Positions 24,554-35,727 of a stretch of DNA of 64,000 nucleotides are shown here, in pieces. The first letter of the stretch is position 1, and each line of letters starts with the position of its first letter. Under the pieces are notes generated by a model. It did no database searches. It saw nothing but the letters and a program-made list of their open reading frames with translations, and was not told the DNA's origin. Origin of the DNA: Arctopsyche grandis (Eukaryota > Arthropoda > Insecta > Trichoptera > Hydropsychidae); contig NC_135365.1 of NCBI RefSeq assembly GCF_051622035.1, positions 9,652,001 through 9,716,000 of the forward strand. Direction: 5' to 3'. The position numbers and the translations under genes are program-made.

Positions 24554-24985
24554 TACAGCCGCGGACAAATGTATTAGGCCACTTGTAAGAAATAGCTTTG
24601 ATTGAAAATACTCGTGTAGGTACCTATTTGAAATAACCACTACCTGCATCTTATTTCATTGAATAATGCCAAAAACCCTTGTATTAAAATGATATGAGCA
24701 CTGTTCCCTCCACTCGATTCCTGTGTTCTTGGTATTATTCAATTTTAAAAGATGCACTTCATTTAAAAAAAAATAGCAGAAACGGGGAAGATAAAAACAA
24801 CGCGACAAATGGACAATTTTGTTTTTTTTTTAAATAATAAACAACCCAACGAAAAAAAACTAGGGATAAACAATAGAAGAATTCCTAGTATGAAATGATG
24901 CAGGTAGTGACTGTTTCAAATACCCGAGTATTTTCAGTCAAAACCATTTTTTACAAGTGGCCTAATACATTTGTCCACGGCTGTA
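24554..24985. mobile_element. Tc1/mariner-like MITE with TA duplication
   Basis: TA at 24,554-24,555 and 24,984-24,985. Between them lies a 428-bp element with terminal inverted repeats of about 90 bp, beginning CAGCCGCGGACAAATGTATT on the left and CAGCCGTGGACAAATGTATT when the right end is read inverted. The arms include ACAAATGTATTAGGCCACTT. No transposase ORF is present, so it would need a related enzyme to move. TA duplication and CAG ends fit the Tc1/mariner group. Confidence 0.9.
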
Positions 24986-27769
24986 CTTCTATGCATCTAT
25001 CTACATACATAGATATATGTATGTAATAATCAAATCAAAGCATTGAAACTGTTATAAAAATTCCAAAGCGCATTCGTAGGTACCTACTTAATATTTATCA
25101 TCTAAAGGTAAGCAAACCACAATCGAAATTACACAATCACAGCATCCGAATAATCGAACATCCGACAAATTCAAATCGACCAGATACTGATCGCGTGTCG
25201 TTTGGCACGAGGTGGTTAGTGGGTGGGAGTCGGCAACGCCCATCGCGGATAGTTGTAGACGCGTGCGAAATAATTCGCAACGTCGCTGTGACCATATATG
25301 GAAGAAGCCGACGCGAATATGATAATTCGCGAGGAAATTTGACGCGACGACCGTACGATCGATGCGAATTTACGAATACGTTTGCCCACCGTACCCAGCA
25401 GCCGGACCCGCCAATGCCGAGGCGAGAACAGGTTCGCTCATCTCCCTCTCTCGTACGACTTCATCTCTGCTATTGCGAACGGACTATACTTGCATACATG
25501 TATTTATATACGGAGCCAATTGCGCTGTGCAAACTCTCGCTATTTGCATACGGGCTCCCTTTGCACGTTCAACCGATAGATTAAGAGCTGATATGTGCAT
25601 CGAAGCTTTCTAAATCTGATTAGATTCGGAGCGGAATCTGATTGGACGTTTGATAGAGTGTTTGCTCAACTGATGGCGTGCGAAATTGTGTCTATTTTTG
25701 CTGTGTATTATAATTTAAACACATATGTACGTAGATGGTATTGAATTAGGTAGGTATATGCATTATTAAAGGTGTGGTTTAAATGCATTTATATTGCATT
25801 TCAACCGATAAAATGAATAATTATAAATAGATTTTTGGTACAGAAGATAGATATGAACAATGATTACAATAAATACCTTTAAATACTAGCTCAATCCCAA
25901 ATTTCAATCGTACTAATATGTATATAACATAAATTGTAACGAACTGAAAAAATAAAAGAAATCGATTTAACAATTCAAATAAAAAAAAACAATGGAATTT
26001 TATTACAAAGTATAACTTGCATAGATATGAATTTAAATATCGTAAATTGATTTTTTTTGAAACGCCATTTTCGATATTGATGCCTATCAATTTGTAAATT
26101 TTAGCTCGGCCATTATTTATAATATTGAACGGGCTTTATTTAGGTATTTATTACATTGGCGTAGCATTATTCGCTTATGGTGTAATTATTTTCAAAAGTT
26201 TATACATTTTTGTTCGATTTGAATGTTCAAATATATATGATACATTTGTGCGACTTTTTCTGTGTTAATCACTGGAATTTGATAAAAAAAAATGGCACGA
26301 AGATGTAATAGATACAACTTTATAAAATACAATCAAAATTTTATCAACAAAATATACGAAAGTTTACTCAAAATCATGATATTGAGTAAATTTAGATGTT
26401 CATTTTTTAATTTGACTATTTTTTTGTATTGTTTATTACTACCTACTCGGTAGATATTTGGATTGACCGTGAAATCGATTTGCCGGTTTTTTCACAATTG
26501 ATGTCGGTTACTTGAAATTTTGATATATCTATGTATTTGACTTTTGTAGGTATTATTACCAGAGTACCAAAATAAAATTGATTTTTTTCAAATTTTAATT
26601 CATTGTTTTATGCAGTTAGATAAAGCCACATACTTTATAATAATTTGGTAATACAATATTATAACCCAAATAAAATTTCACTTCGATATAAATTGAATGT
26701 ATAAATTTCTCGTCATCCCTCCCTGTAATAGAGAGGGTATCCATAGAAACGATAAGGGAGATGTGAGCTTGATAGGTGGGAGGATTGCAAATTATACGAG
26801 AGGAGGAGCCGAGAGGAACCAATCCAACTACCCGATTGCAATAGCGAAAATGCGCAAGTCTGAAATCGAAAATGCATATACAAAAGTTGGCCACATTGTA
26901 GTATGTAAAACTGACGGGTATGCTTAAGTGGCAGCTGTAAAAATTGAAATCCTAAACAGACATACCTGTGCGAACTACGACATGAAAAGGGGGGAAAATT
27001 GCCATCGAATAGCTTGTGCATGTCATCAATCGCTCAATAAACTGCTTATGTGCAATTTCGTTCAAATATTTACATGACTTTGTATTCACAAAGATTCATC
27101 AGTGAGTCGACGACAATCGAGCGACTTTGAATGGTGAATTGAATAAATTTTAAGCGATGATGTTGTTGACGTATGTACATATATACCTACTCATGTACGA
27201 ATAGGTCCATTGATCTGCTAAAAAAGAAGTGGGCTAATGTGAGGCTGTGAAAGTTTTGTAACGTACCTGGGTACCTCTGCTCTCGAGGCAATGTAGCTCA
27301 GTCGTAGCTAGAAAATTATTCGAATGCAATTCTTCGGAGATACCATTTTCCGATTATGCAACTAATAGATATACTATAAGCCCACTTTAAATATCAATGA
27401 AGTCGATCAAATCCCTCTACATGAGGCCACCCCCCCCCCTAACGAATAGAGTCTGAGATACCCTATCGTCGGGAGACCGAAACATTTGTCCAGAAATATA
27501 GCACTAGAACAACCGCACATCACTGCTCTATTAAAAAAATCCTATACTGAAAAATACCAGCATTATTATCAGTTCTATGCAATAAGACTACACTAAACTC
27601 AAATGGATATTATTTCATTAACAGACTATCTATGCCGAAGACACACTATATATTACTGAATAGCATTTGAAGGTTTGTATCCACAAAAAGGTAAAAATTG
27701 GGGTCGAATTTGATAGTATAATTTGTCTTCTTTGATATTCAAGTGTGTTAACATACAGAATGTCATCAT
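24986..27769. other. Intergenic DNA with a GC-richer island
   Basis: 25,150-25,620 is GC-richer and CpG-containing, with overlapping ORFs of no recognised family. 26,700-27,010 is moderately GC-rich with nothing identifiable. A poly-C run lies at about 27,429-27,438. No gene supported. Confidence 0.4.
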
Positions 27770-28320
27770 GATGGATGCAGACCTCTCCAACACGCTGTCC
27801 ATTTTCCGAATTTCATCAACCCATCTTCCTAGCGTGCTTCATTTCACCCTTTTATATTCTCTCGAGTATCATCCTAGCACTTATTTTATCTATTGGACCC
27901 GTTCTTCAATCTTTCCACTATATCAACTACCCTTGTCATACTTCTAAATCACGTATTATCCCTTCTCGATATGCCGAAATTTAAAATCACACATTTTCTT
28001 CATCTTCATTGCGGCCTTCCTTTCACCCGTTTCCATTTTCTCGGGTACCATTCTACCACTTATTTTGTTCATCTTTCAACTATTTTTCTAACTATGTGAC
28101 CCGCCTATAGCTGTTTCAATCTCTTCACTATATTCACTATATCCACTACCCTTGTCATACCTACTTCTCAACCACGTTATGCTGAGCATACAGCGTTCCG
28201 TACTTATTTGAATGCATTGGACTTTGTATGGTATCTTGGCATTCAATCGTATGTTAATAGTTTTTGAAATTGTGCTCAAAATTTTATAATAATTTAAATT
28301 AAGAATTCTTTTCCCATTGA
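27770..28320 (-). mobile_element. Non-LTR retrotransposon 3' fragments (family K), two pieces in tandem
   Basis: Two head-to-tail partial copies of the same minus-strand ORF end. The first (27,770-27,975) covers the C-terminal part. The second (27,985-28,265) repeats CGGCCTTCCTTTCACCCGTT and CTCGGGTACCATTCTACCAC and continues further into the ORF, giving a MERCMLSITW-like stretch. The non-ORF extension after 28,250 (GTTAATAGTTTTTGAAAT) also follows the copy at 6.87 kb. Inactive. Confidence 0.65.
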
Positions 28321-29410
28321 TTGTATTCATCCCATTCTTTTCAGAAATGAAATATTTGATGAAATCGGACAAACCCAAACGTGTTATCTGCGTTATTGAA
28401 AAATTAGTCGAATTATCGTTAATATACATACATAAAAATGGTAGTCGCACAATTAATATCGAACAATTTTCCCACAACCAAGCTCAATATCCATCGAGCA
28501 AAACTCGTTTTTTTTCGTGTGCATATTTTTTTTCTTTCAAAGGGCAAACTGACACATTGAATAGCCTGTTTGATTGTCAGAGCAACTTTCACAAAATCGT
28601 GCTATTGAAAAATATTGCACGTACATAATTCGAGATCGCGAATGAGATATGCATGCACTTGCATGCGCATTCACGTGCACGCGCACAAGACCATGTCAAA
28701 TTTGACATAATGACCATAATAACAGCGCAACTGTCCCCGTCGACTTCCCGGAACCGCAAATCGATGACATGGAGGAATCGGAATCGATCGAATTTTACAA
28801 TGCAAACCCACCGTAGATACTATAAAATAATAACGCGGAGTAAAACCGACAAGTCATGGAACGAATGCCAGTTTAGCAGCGATTGTGGAAGCGGATGTTG
28901 TGGGCGTAGATTGCAACTTTCGCATATCGCACATATGCCACTGGTCAGTTACCAATGCTATCGTAATGTCGCACAGGAAGTGCATTCGCGATATCAGTAT
29001 GAAAACATTACACTAAAACATATTTTATTTTTCAATGACTCCGTATAGTGTGAATTTTCTCTTTATCTAAATACATAATTGCAGAGATATGTAACATTAG
29101 TAGAAGTGGCTTTAGGTGTTATATTGTTGTCAAGTGACATTCTGTCCATGGACAGATCTAAATAATTTTAGCATCAGTCGTATTTGACGCTCGGTGCTTG
29201 ACGGATGTCCGATAAAAACTTCTCTGTTTGTTTATATTACTCGCAAGATGGGCAAGCATCATAATAAACAACATGGGATACATTTTTATAAGTAAATTGG
29301 TCCGATTGTATTCCGTGCGATGTAGCGTATTTATAGAGACGTACCGCGTAAAATTGACAATTATTTATTTGTAAGGGCCCCTCTATACATCTCTCTGCAT
29401 AATTGGCTTA
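28321..29410. other. Intergenic DNA with a GC-richer patch
   Basis: 28,640-29,000 is richer in GC and carries a Cys-rich ORF listed separately. No other feature seen. Confidence 0.35.
28839..29048 (+). CDS. Weak candidate: Cys-rich ORF segment
   Basis: The end of a longer ORF has six cysteines in the arrangement ECQFSSDCGSGCCGRR followed 13 residues later by QCY, resembling the CxxxxxCxxxxCC spacing of small secreted cystine-knot or colipase-like peptides. The ORF upstream (from 28,653) is low-complexity and basic, with no signal peptide. A possible splice acceptor (AGTTTAGCAG) lies just before CGATTGTGG. I cannot name it, and chance is likely. Confidence 0.12.
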   Translation, partial: SKTDKSWNECQFSSDCGSGCCGRRLQLSHIAHMPLVSYQCYRNVAQEVHSRYQYENITLKHILFFNDSV

Positions 29411-29475
29411 AAATATTGAAATATAAAAACCATTGTGGCATTAAAAAATTCCCTTATGTGCCACAATAACAGAGA
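29411..29475 (-). repeat. Family I tail, inverted
   Basis: Minus strand reads ATTGTGGCACATAAGGGAAT and then AATGCCACAATGG, matching about 53,980-54,020. Short relic. Confidence 0.4.
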
Positions 29476-29512
29476 CACACATAACTATGTACATACATAT
29501 ATGAGCCATTAT

Positions 29513-29743
29513 ATTTGAAAGTGGCGGAAGTCCAATTTTCAGTAAAAACACTATTTTTGTTTGACTTAATTCACAATTTGCTATCCCTTATTTTAATTCG
29601 ATATGTCCAGAATCTCGGAAAAGCATAATAAACGTATTACAGGCCATCAGTATATTGAAATATTGTTAAACGTAAAACATTTTGCGAAATATTTCTCGAA
29701 ATGAAGAAAAGTGGACTTTTGCCACTTTCAAATATAACGGCTC
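29513..29743. mobile_element. MITE, family G, both termini present
   Basis: Terminal inverted repeats of about 30 bp, GAGCCATTATATTTGAAAGT at the left and (inverted from the right) GAGCCGTTATATTTGAAAGT, enclose a 231-bp non-coding element. The interior contains CAGAATCTCGGAAAAGC, shared inverted with the relic at 1.8-2.0 kb. Target duplication is not clear. Confidence 0.75.
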
Positions 29744-29885
29744 GCATACAGAAAAAAATATATATTTATACAAAATACATAAAAAAAACAATAGCAGCAA
29801 AATTTCAAACAATAATAGAAGCAGTCACAATATTGGTAAAATATAAAGAGAATGTTTGGGAATACAGTCAGCACCAATTTATGTA

Positions 29886-30128
29886 CTAAAACCAGCCGTA
29901 AATACAAAACATCCCCGAGAGTTCCGAATGGAAGAGAGAAGATGAAAATTCACTTATACATTACATCCAATTATGAAAATAATGATGAGCGCAGGCTGTC
30001 AGACAAATAGGTTAAAATAATATCTGAAAAAAAAGGTTAAAATATTCTCAGCGATGCTTTCATTAAGAAGTCGGATAGGTCTTGGAATAGGAGCCATCCG
30101 ATAAAGCACTGTGCGGGCAGAAGATTTT
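29886..30128 (-). mobile_element. Non-LTR retrotransposon ORF 3' end (family J), minus
   Basis: Reverse-complement match to 52,980-53,230: GAGCGCAGGCTGTCAGACAA, then a GGTTAAAATA block, CGGATAGG and GGAGCCATCCGATAAAGC. The frame encoded at the other copy includes RMAPIPRAIRLFDE, a pattern common near the ends of LINE ORF2 proteins. Frameshifted and partly duplicated around 30,010-30,050. Confidence 0.65.
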
Positions 30129-30396
30129 TTATAAAGGCTCACCCCCCTCATAATATCTATTAACTTATAGATAAAATAGAAGTTTTGTATTTGTACATAT
30201 AGTTGTTGAATGGTTGAATGGTTTTTAAAGTTTGAAAAGACAATGTTTAGACACGAGTAGCGTGAATAGGTATTTATTTATTAAATAATTTTACAGGGCC
30301 GTTTCAGAAGTAGGTACATAGTTTGCATTATAGACTTAATCCAAATGAGTACTTTTTGACATCCATAACTGAATTAATCTTTTTGCACAATATAAA
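30129..30396. other. AT-rich spacer
   Basis: Nothing recognised. Confidence 0.4.
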
Positions 30397-30640
30397 AGCC
30401 AACAGTATAGCTCGGTGGTTGCGTCAATGCTAAGCACCGAGAGGTTCCCGGGTTCAAGCCTCGGGTTGACCTCGATTGTATAGAATTTATTCAGAGTATT
30501 TCTGTAGTGCTGTTGGTCAGACTTGGATATTTGTGACTTTTCCCATCAGGGTTTTTTAATTTATCTGCTTTTGTTGTTGAAACGGTTCCTTATCAAATTG
30601 GCTAAACCATCCCGCCTACTAGGTATTCGAATATCATGTC
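30397..30640 (+). repeat. tRNA-derived SINE (family A), 3'-truncated
   Basis: Head with TATAGCTCGGTGGTTGCG (A box) and GGTTCAAGCC (B box), closely matching the copy at 3.5 kb. Body words TCAGACTTGGATATTTGTGA and GAAACGGTTCCTTATCAAAT follow. No 3' hairpin. Confidence 0.78.
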
Positions 30641-31960
30641 AACTACCTACTATTGTAGTATTGAATTGAAATAGTCCGATACTAATTTGCGTCTTCGATC
30701 AGTAAATTAAATAAGTTGTCAGTATTATATCAATATGGTCAATACTTTGACAAGACAGAAAATTCAACCTATAGATATGTATGTATTTGGTGTCTTAAGG
30801 TAAAATGTTATTTTTTAATGACCATTTTTATGAAAACTTACTGATCATTTTTTAATATAGTTAATGACCATTTTTGTATTAAGTAACTGATTATAAAAAT
30901 TTTCGCCTTTAAAGTCAATTGTAGTAGTAACAATTACATATCGGCAAATTGTTTCATTAAATTGCGAATAAATCTGTTTGTATACGACTTTTATTTAAAA
31001 TTATTTTAAATATACAAGTTCTAATTTCTAAACTAAGTAGGTGAAGTGGAAGCAGTGGAAGTTATCAATATTTAAAGTTTTGAAAATTATATTTGACGCA
31101 TCATCATTTTGCGTTATTTACCTTATACCGTTGCTAAATTTTATTATACACATATTGTGTAAGAGTTACTATCTATTCATGTGGGCTAAGCCCATGAGGC
31201 ATATCCATTTCTTCGCTCGGATTTTTTAAACTTAACAAACGGTTGATTTTTCTGGGAATATTCTAAGCGTGTTCATAAAATTGTTGATAAGATATCGCAT
31301 TCGACCGTTTTCAAAGCTTCGATTTGTTAAAATTTGAGAAATTTTCGTGGGAAATCAATAAAAAATCGGCACCGATCGTCGAAAAACAAAATGGTGAACC
31401 CCACGTACTTAGAGTACTTAAAGGGTTAATTAAGTAGACACTCGAGCAGACATGTCTATGCCGCGTTGCGAAAATGCTCACGCGTGAGATTAATTTCGAA
31501 ATCGAGATTTATCACCTGTCGTTTTAAAGTGATTATGTTACCTTGACGACTCGATCGCAGATATCGTCAATTTAGCTATCAAACGAGAATTGATAGCCGT
31601 CGGCTACATTTTGCAACTCAATTAGTTGTAAATTGTTAAAAAAAAAGTTTTAGTGAGACAGGCTGTTTTAATTGACTTCTTCTATGCAGTTTTTAATCGT
31701 CGAATATTCGAAAGTCCATAATGATCACGAATATTCAAATGTTTGATCATTATTATTGAAAATTTGTTAAAAAATTCAATCATGAAATGTTTCGTGTCAT
31801 TTTTTACGCATAATAAATAAATGAAACTGGATTTATTTTAACCACAAAGAAACTTTTTGAAGTGAAAAATCAATATGATTTTTGCTTTGACTTGACGTAT
31901 ATAATTAACTATTTTCGATAACGTTTATCGTTATTATTTCATCGCCATCATCATTATTTA
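30641..31960. other. AT-rich intergenic DNA
   Basis: Contains a short duplication of a TGACCATTTTT-type word near 30,818-30,870. No gene recognised. Confidence 0.4.
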
Positions 31961-32545
31961 CAGCTATTCGTCATCCACTGCTGGATGAAGGCCTCTCCAA
32001 CACGTTTCTATTCGTCTTTGTTTTAGGCAACTCTCATCGATTTTATCCCACACATTTTTCTTGTGCATCAACCCATTTTCCTTGTGCACTTTCTTTTACC
32101 CTTTTACATTCTCTCGGGAACCATTCCAGCACTTTTTTTTCCACCGTTCGTCCATTCTTCTAGCTACGTGACCAGCCTATTGCCATATCAATTTCTTTAC
32201 TTTATTCGCTATATCCACTATCCTTTTCATATTTCTTACCAACGTATTATGTTTCCTATCTCTTCTCGTTATGTCGATCATACAAATTTCCATACTTTTT
32301 TCAGTGCATTGGACATTATTTCATATAAAATCATAAACACATTATTTTGGGCAACTCTCATCCATCTCTTCCCACACATTTTTATGATTTCGTCCACCCA
32401 TCTCGCCTTTGGCCTTACTTGCACCCTTTTACATTCTCTTGGGTACCATTCGAACACTTCTTTCGTCTATCTATCGTCCGTTCGAAAGCTACGAGACCCA
32501 CCCATTACCATTTCAGTGTCTTATATATATCAACCACTGTAGTAA
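31961..32545 (-). mobile_element. Non-LTR retrotransposon 3' fragments (family K), two tandem pieces
   Basis: The first piece (31,961-32,320) and the second (32,340-32,530) both contain a CCCACACATTTTT block, CCCTTTTACATTCTCT and a CATTCGTCC/TCCGTTC-like block, in the same order. They meet at TTCATATAAAATCATAAA. The same junction word is present at about 34,690, so the arrangement is shared between loci. Stops and frameshifts throughout. Confidence 0.65.
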
Positions 32546-34000
32546 AGTAGTAAATGCTTTACTTGTAAAGACTTCAAACAAAAAATTGGCAGATTTTGTA
32601 ATAAACAACTTACATAGAATGTCAAAAATTAAAAAAATAAATCGCCTTTATTTTAACTCTTTATAGAAGAAATAAACAAAGTCTTTGTAAATTTGTTGTA
32701 TTGCACTTCATTAATATTAATTGAATTAAATACACGCATTTTGTGGCTAAAAAATAACCAATTTATCTCGAATGAATACTTTTTTTCAACTCGGGTGCCT
32801 ATATATAAAAAATCTTGACAGTAATCTTGCATAAATTAAATATCCGTTGAATTAATTAATTAATAATTATTTAAGTACAACATAAACGAGCATATGTTAC
32901 CCGGTACGCTTAATTAAATTTATTGCGAAACAAACATCTAAACATATGCAACGAATAAAATATAAAAGTGGATTTGCCACGGAGTAAACTGCACTTTCGA
33001 GCGTTCTAAAACAGCATATAAAATTTAATTACTTCAGTATGATGCAATAAAAAAAATTACACAAGACGTCTTCTTCAACCCTTCTTGATATGTATGTATA
33101 AGACAATTTTAGTGCGGAATGTATGTATTAAAATATAGTAAAGAAAACAAGGAATAAATAAGAAAGAACGCACGTGCTTTCCACAATTGAATAAAGACCG
33201 CCCAAAACGATTAACACCGACAAATAAATTCCTGTTCGTGAATTTGTCTACTCTTCTACGAGAGAAGTGTCAATTGCGTCATTTGAATAATCCACCCTTC
33301 GCGTGGAAGGGAAAAAAATGCTGAAAGGTAAAAAATAAATAAATAAATACGCAGGCGTCTTTGCAATGGGGGATCGTCATTTTTTTGTCCAAAAACTAAA
33401 TGTTTTCATTCCCGAGTCGTATTCAAAAATATATTCATTCCTCGGGCGAATATCCTGGACGGGTTGAAATAAAAGGGAGACCCGACACGCGATTTGAATA
33501 AAATATTTGTAAATACGCATAAAAAATGAAAGGTAGGTACACGCCATTGTCTCCGATGGTATATCGAATGTCCGTTGTTTTGAAGCGTTGAATTTTTGAC
33601 GAAAAGTTCGTTGGTCGATGCAATTGGAAATGTGCATCGTGCAGTTTTCAAGGTCCACTTTGACTGTCATGAAGTTAACCATTATTACATTATACAAGAA
33701 CGATGCAGGGGTGAATATTTTAGCGTGTTCGACCCCCTTAGGGCTGGAGAAGGACGAAGGTGAGGGTGAGCTTTTGTGTCTGGGTGATAATACGATTTTT
33801 AGACTTTCATCAGAAGTTGATAACCTTTTGCAGCTAATTAATGTGATATCACAACATTTCCTGCGTAGAAAACATTATTCGAAACGATATTTAGGGTCGA
33901 TGATTCGATTGCAACGCGCTCACGAGCATGTCGTCGGAAATACTGAGTTTCAACTTTTTAAAAATCAGTGGGTAGACATCTACCATCATCATCGTTTGCA
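32546..34000. other. Intergenic DNA, no supported gene
   Basis: 33,370-33,960 is somewhat less AT-rich, with overlapping ORFs on both strands; none shows a recognisable domain. The rest is AT-rich. Confidence 0.35.
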
Positions 34001-34870
34001 ACTATTCGTCATTCACTGCTGGGGCCCTCTTTAGCACACCATTCATTTGTCTCTGTTTCGGTCTTCCTTTTACCCTTTTGCATTCTCTCGGGTTCCATTC
34101 TAGCACTTATTTTATCCACCATTCGTCCATTCCTCTAGCTACGTGACCCACCCATTTTACTTTTACATTTTTATTTTAACTTTTTTTTTACATAGATATG
34201 TATATGTATACCAGGAAGGCTTGACAGGAAGACCCCATTTTATTGTTACATAAATCACTGTATTTCCAGAAGCTGAAGAACACAAAATAACAATTAATTA
34301 ATTAATTACAGAATTAATCTATTGAGACATCTATGGATTTAGATTTTCTACATAACTTTTACAAATTATACACACAATAAATACAGAAGATTTATTTAAA
34401 AACATATTTCGACAGCAGGAAATATGTTTTTTTGCCAATTTTGAGGAACCGTTTCAACAATGATCAGACAAAATTGGCAAACTCTTATAAGAAACGATCG
34501 ATTTGGAGTCACAAATACCCCCAAATCTAACCAGCAGTATGGCGGATAAAACCTACTGATTACTTGGTGCCAAACATACACGCTACCATCAAGCCATACT
34601 GCTGGCTAATTGCCATTGCCATATTAAGTTCTTTACTTTCTTCGCTATATCCTTGTTATATTTCTTACACACGTATTTCACTATTTCATATAAAATCATA
34701 AAAAACATTGTTTTCGGGAACTCTCGTCAATATCATCTCACACATATTTTCTGATTACATCTCTACTGTGGCCTCCTTCGTACCCTTTTACACTCTCTCT
34801 GTTACCATTCCAGCACTTCTTTCCATCGTTTTTGATCGATAATATCATCCGCCCGTTGCAATCTCAATAT
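34001..34870 (-). mobile_element. Non-LTR retrotransposon 3' fragment (family K) split by a SINE
   Basis: 34,001-34,170 and 34,609-34,870 are pieces of the family K ORF end. The left piece stops at CTACGTGACCCACCCATTT, and the right piece resumes at TGCCATTGCCATATTAAGTT. This is where other copies continue without a break, so the SINE at 34,185-34,608 inserted into it. The right piece also carries the TTCATATAAAATCATAAA junction and a second partial copy. Confidence 0.65.
34185..34608 (-). repeat. tRNA-derived SINE (family A) nested in LINE fragment
   Basis: The minus-strand 3' end shows ACCAGGAAGGC (34,210 region), one arm of the family hairpin; the second arm is lost. The body and a head ending GCCATACTGCTGGC follow, although the B box is degraded. 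Its insertion inside family K gives a relative age order. Confidence 0.7.
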
Positions 34871-34894
34871 ATTTAAGGTGAAAATATACAAAGA

Positions 34895-35225
34895 GGAACG
34901 TGGCATGTGTTTTTTTCTAGATAGTTTTGCACATGAAAAAAAACGCTGCTAGGTCAAATCTGTACCGTTGGGTGTCTTCACACACCTCATCTACTGTAGT
35001 GTTTTCGGTGATAATTTAAACTTGACAGTTGATTAATAACTGTGGCTCCCATATTTGAAGAAATGTAGAAAAAACTTGCCGAAATAATAAGATCGTACGA
35101 ATTAAAAATGACATGAAGACACGCATATCACAGCTGCAGTCCACATACAAGTCCCGTGCCGTATTTATCGTTTCCTTTGAAGGTTGCCGCTCACAATTTG
35201 AAACATTTAGTTCAAAATTTAACAA
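34895..35225 (+). mobile_element. Family F repeat
   Basis: Starts near GTGGCATGTG and carries AGATAGTTTTGCACATG, AAAAAAAACGCTG, a GTGTTTTCGGTGATA block, ATTTGAAGAAATGTAG, then GACATGAAGACACGC and ATCACAGC. All occur in the same order at 49.7-50.0 kb. Non-coding. Confidence 0.55.
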
Positions 35226-35290
35226 AATCTATTTCAAATGATGTACTATGATAAAAGTTGATACTCATTTCTGATGTACATATGTGTCTA

Positions 35291-35400
35291 ATTGATTTTT
35301 AAATGCTTTTTATTGTTCATAAATTATGTTCACAAATCATCTTAGTATTCTAATAGATATGTACTGACGTAACGATCATTGTCTATTTTTTTGTGCTTAA
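35291..35400 (-). repeat. Family B fragment
   Basis: TTGATTTTTAAATGCTTTTT followed by ATTATGTTCACAAATCATCT is the inverted 3' end of family B. Truncated after about 110 bp. Confidence 0.55.
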
Positions 35401-35425
35401 AAACATATTCGGCCGCCGATCACTG

Positions 35426-35567
35426 GTCATGAGTAGAGGTAGGACCGGAAGCGCGCCGTCTATTGTTCCATTATTGTAAATGCTTTGTAAAAAAGGTTCA
35501 GCAAAACCTTTAACAATGCATTTACAACATGTAAACAAAGGACATCGTGTTCTGGGCCCGCTCTTTA
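35426..35567. mobile_element. hAT-like MITE, family C, copy 1
   Basis: Element 35,434-35,567 begins TAGAGGTAGG and ends CTCTTTA. The left 8 bp, GTCATGAG, resembles the right GTCATGAC, consistent with an 8-bp duplication that has one change. Interior has TTTAACAATGCATTTACAAC, shared with all other copies. Confidence 0.65.
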
Positions 35568-35727
35568 GTCATGACTAGAGGTCGGAATCTGAAGGGGCCG
35601 GAAACGTGCCGCCTATTATTCCATTGTTGTAAATCCTTTGTAAAAAAGGTTCGGCAAACCTTTAACAATGCATTTACAATCTTTGAACAATAAACAGCCC
35701 CTTCAGATTCCGGGCTCTAGTCATGAC
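35568..35727. mobile_element. hAT-like MITE, family C, copy 2, 8-bp duplication
   Basis: GTCATGAC at 35,568-35,575 and 35,720-35,727 flanks a 144-bp element. Its ends form an inverted repeat: TAGAGGTCGGAATCTGAAGG on the left and TAGAGCCCGGAATCTGAAGG from the right. An 8-bp duplication is the hAT signature. It shares its left duplication with copy 1, so one inserted next to the other. No coding capacity. Confidence 0.8.

Noticed and set aside
25195..25613. 129-codon plus ORF and shadows
   Set aside because: Three frames open at once in a GC-richer patch; no recognisable protein.
32063..32666. 159-codon plus ORF
   Set aside because: Antisense reading through LINE family K pieces.
33377..34034. 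ORFs on both strands, up to 138 codons
   Set aside because: No domain; the plus ORF runs into the LINE fragment at 34.0 kb.
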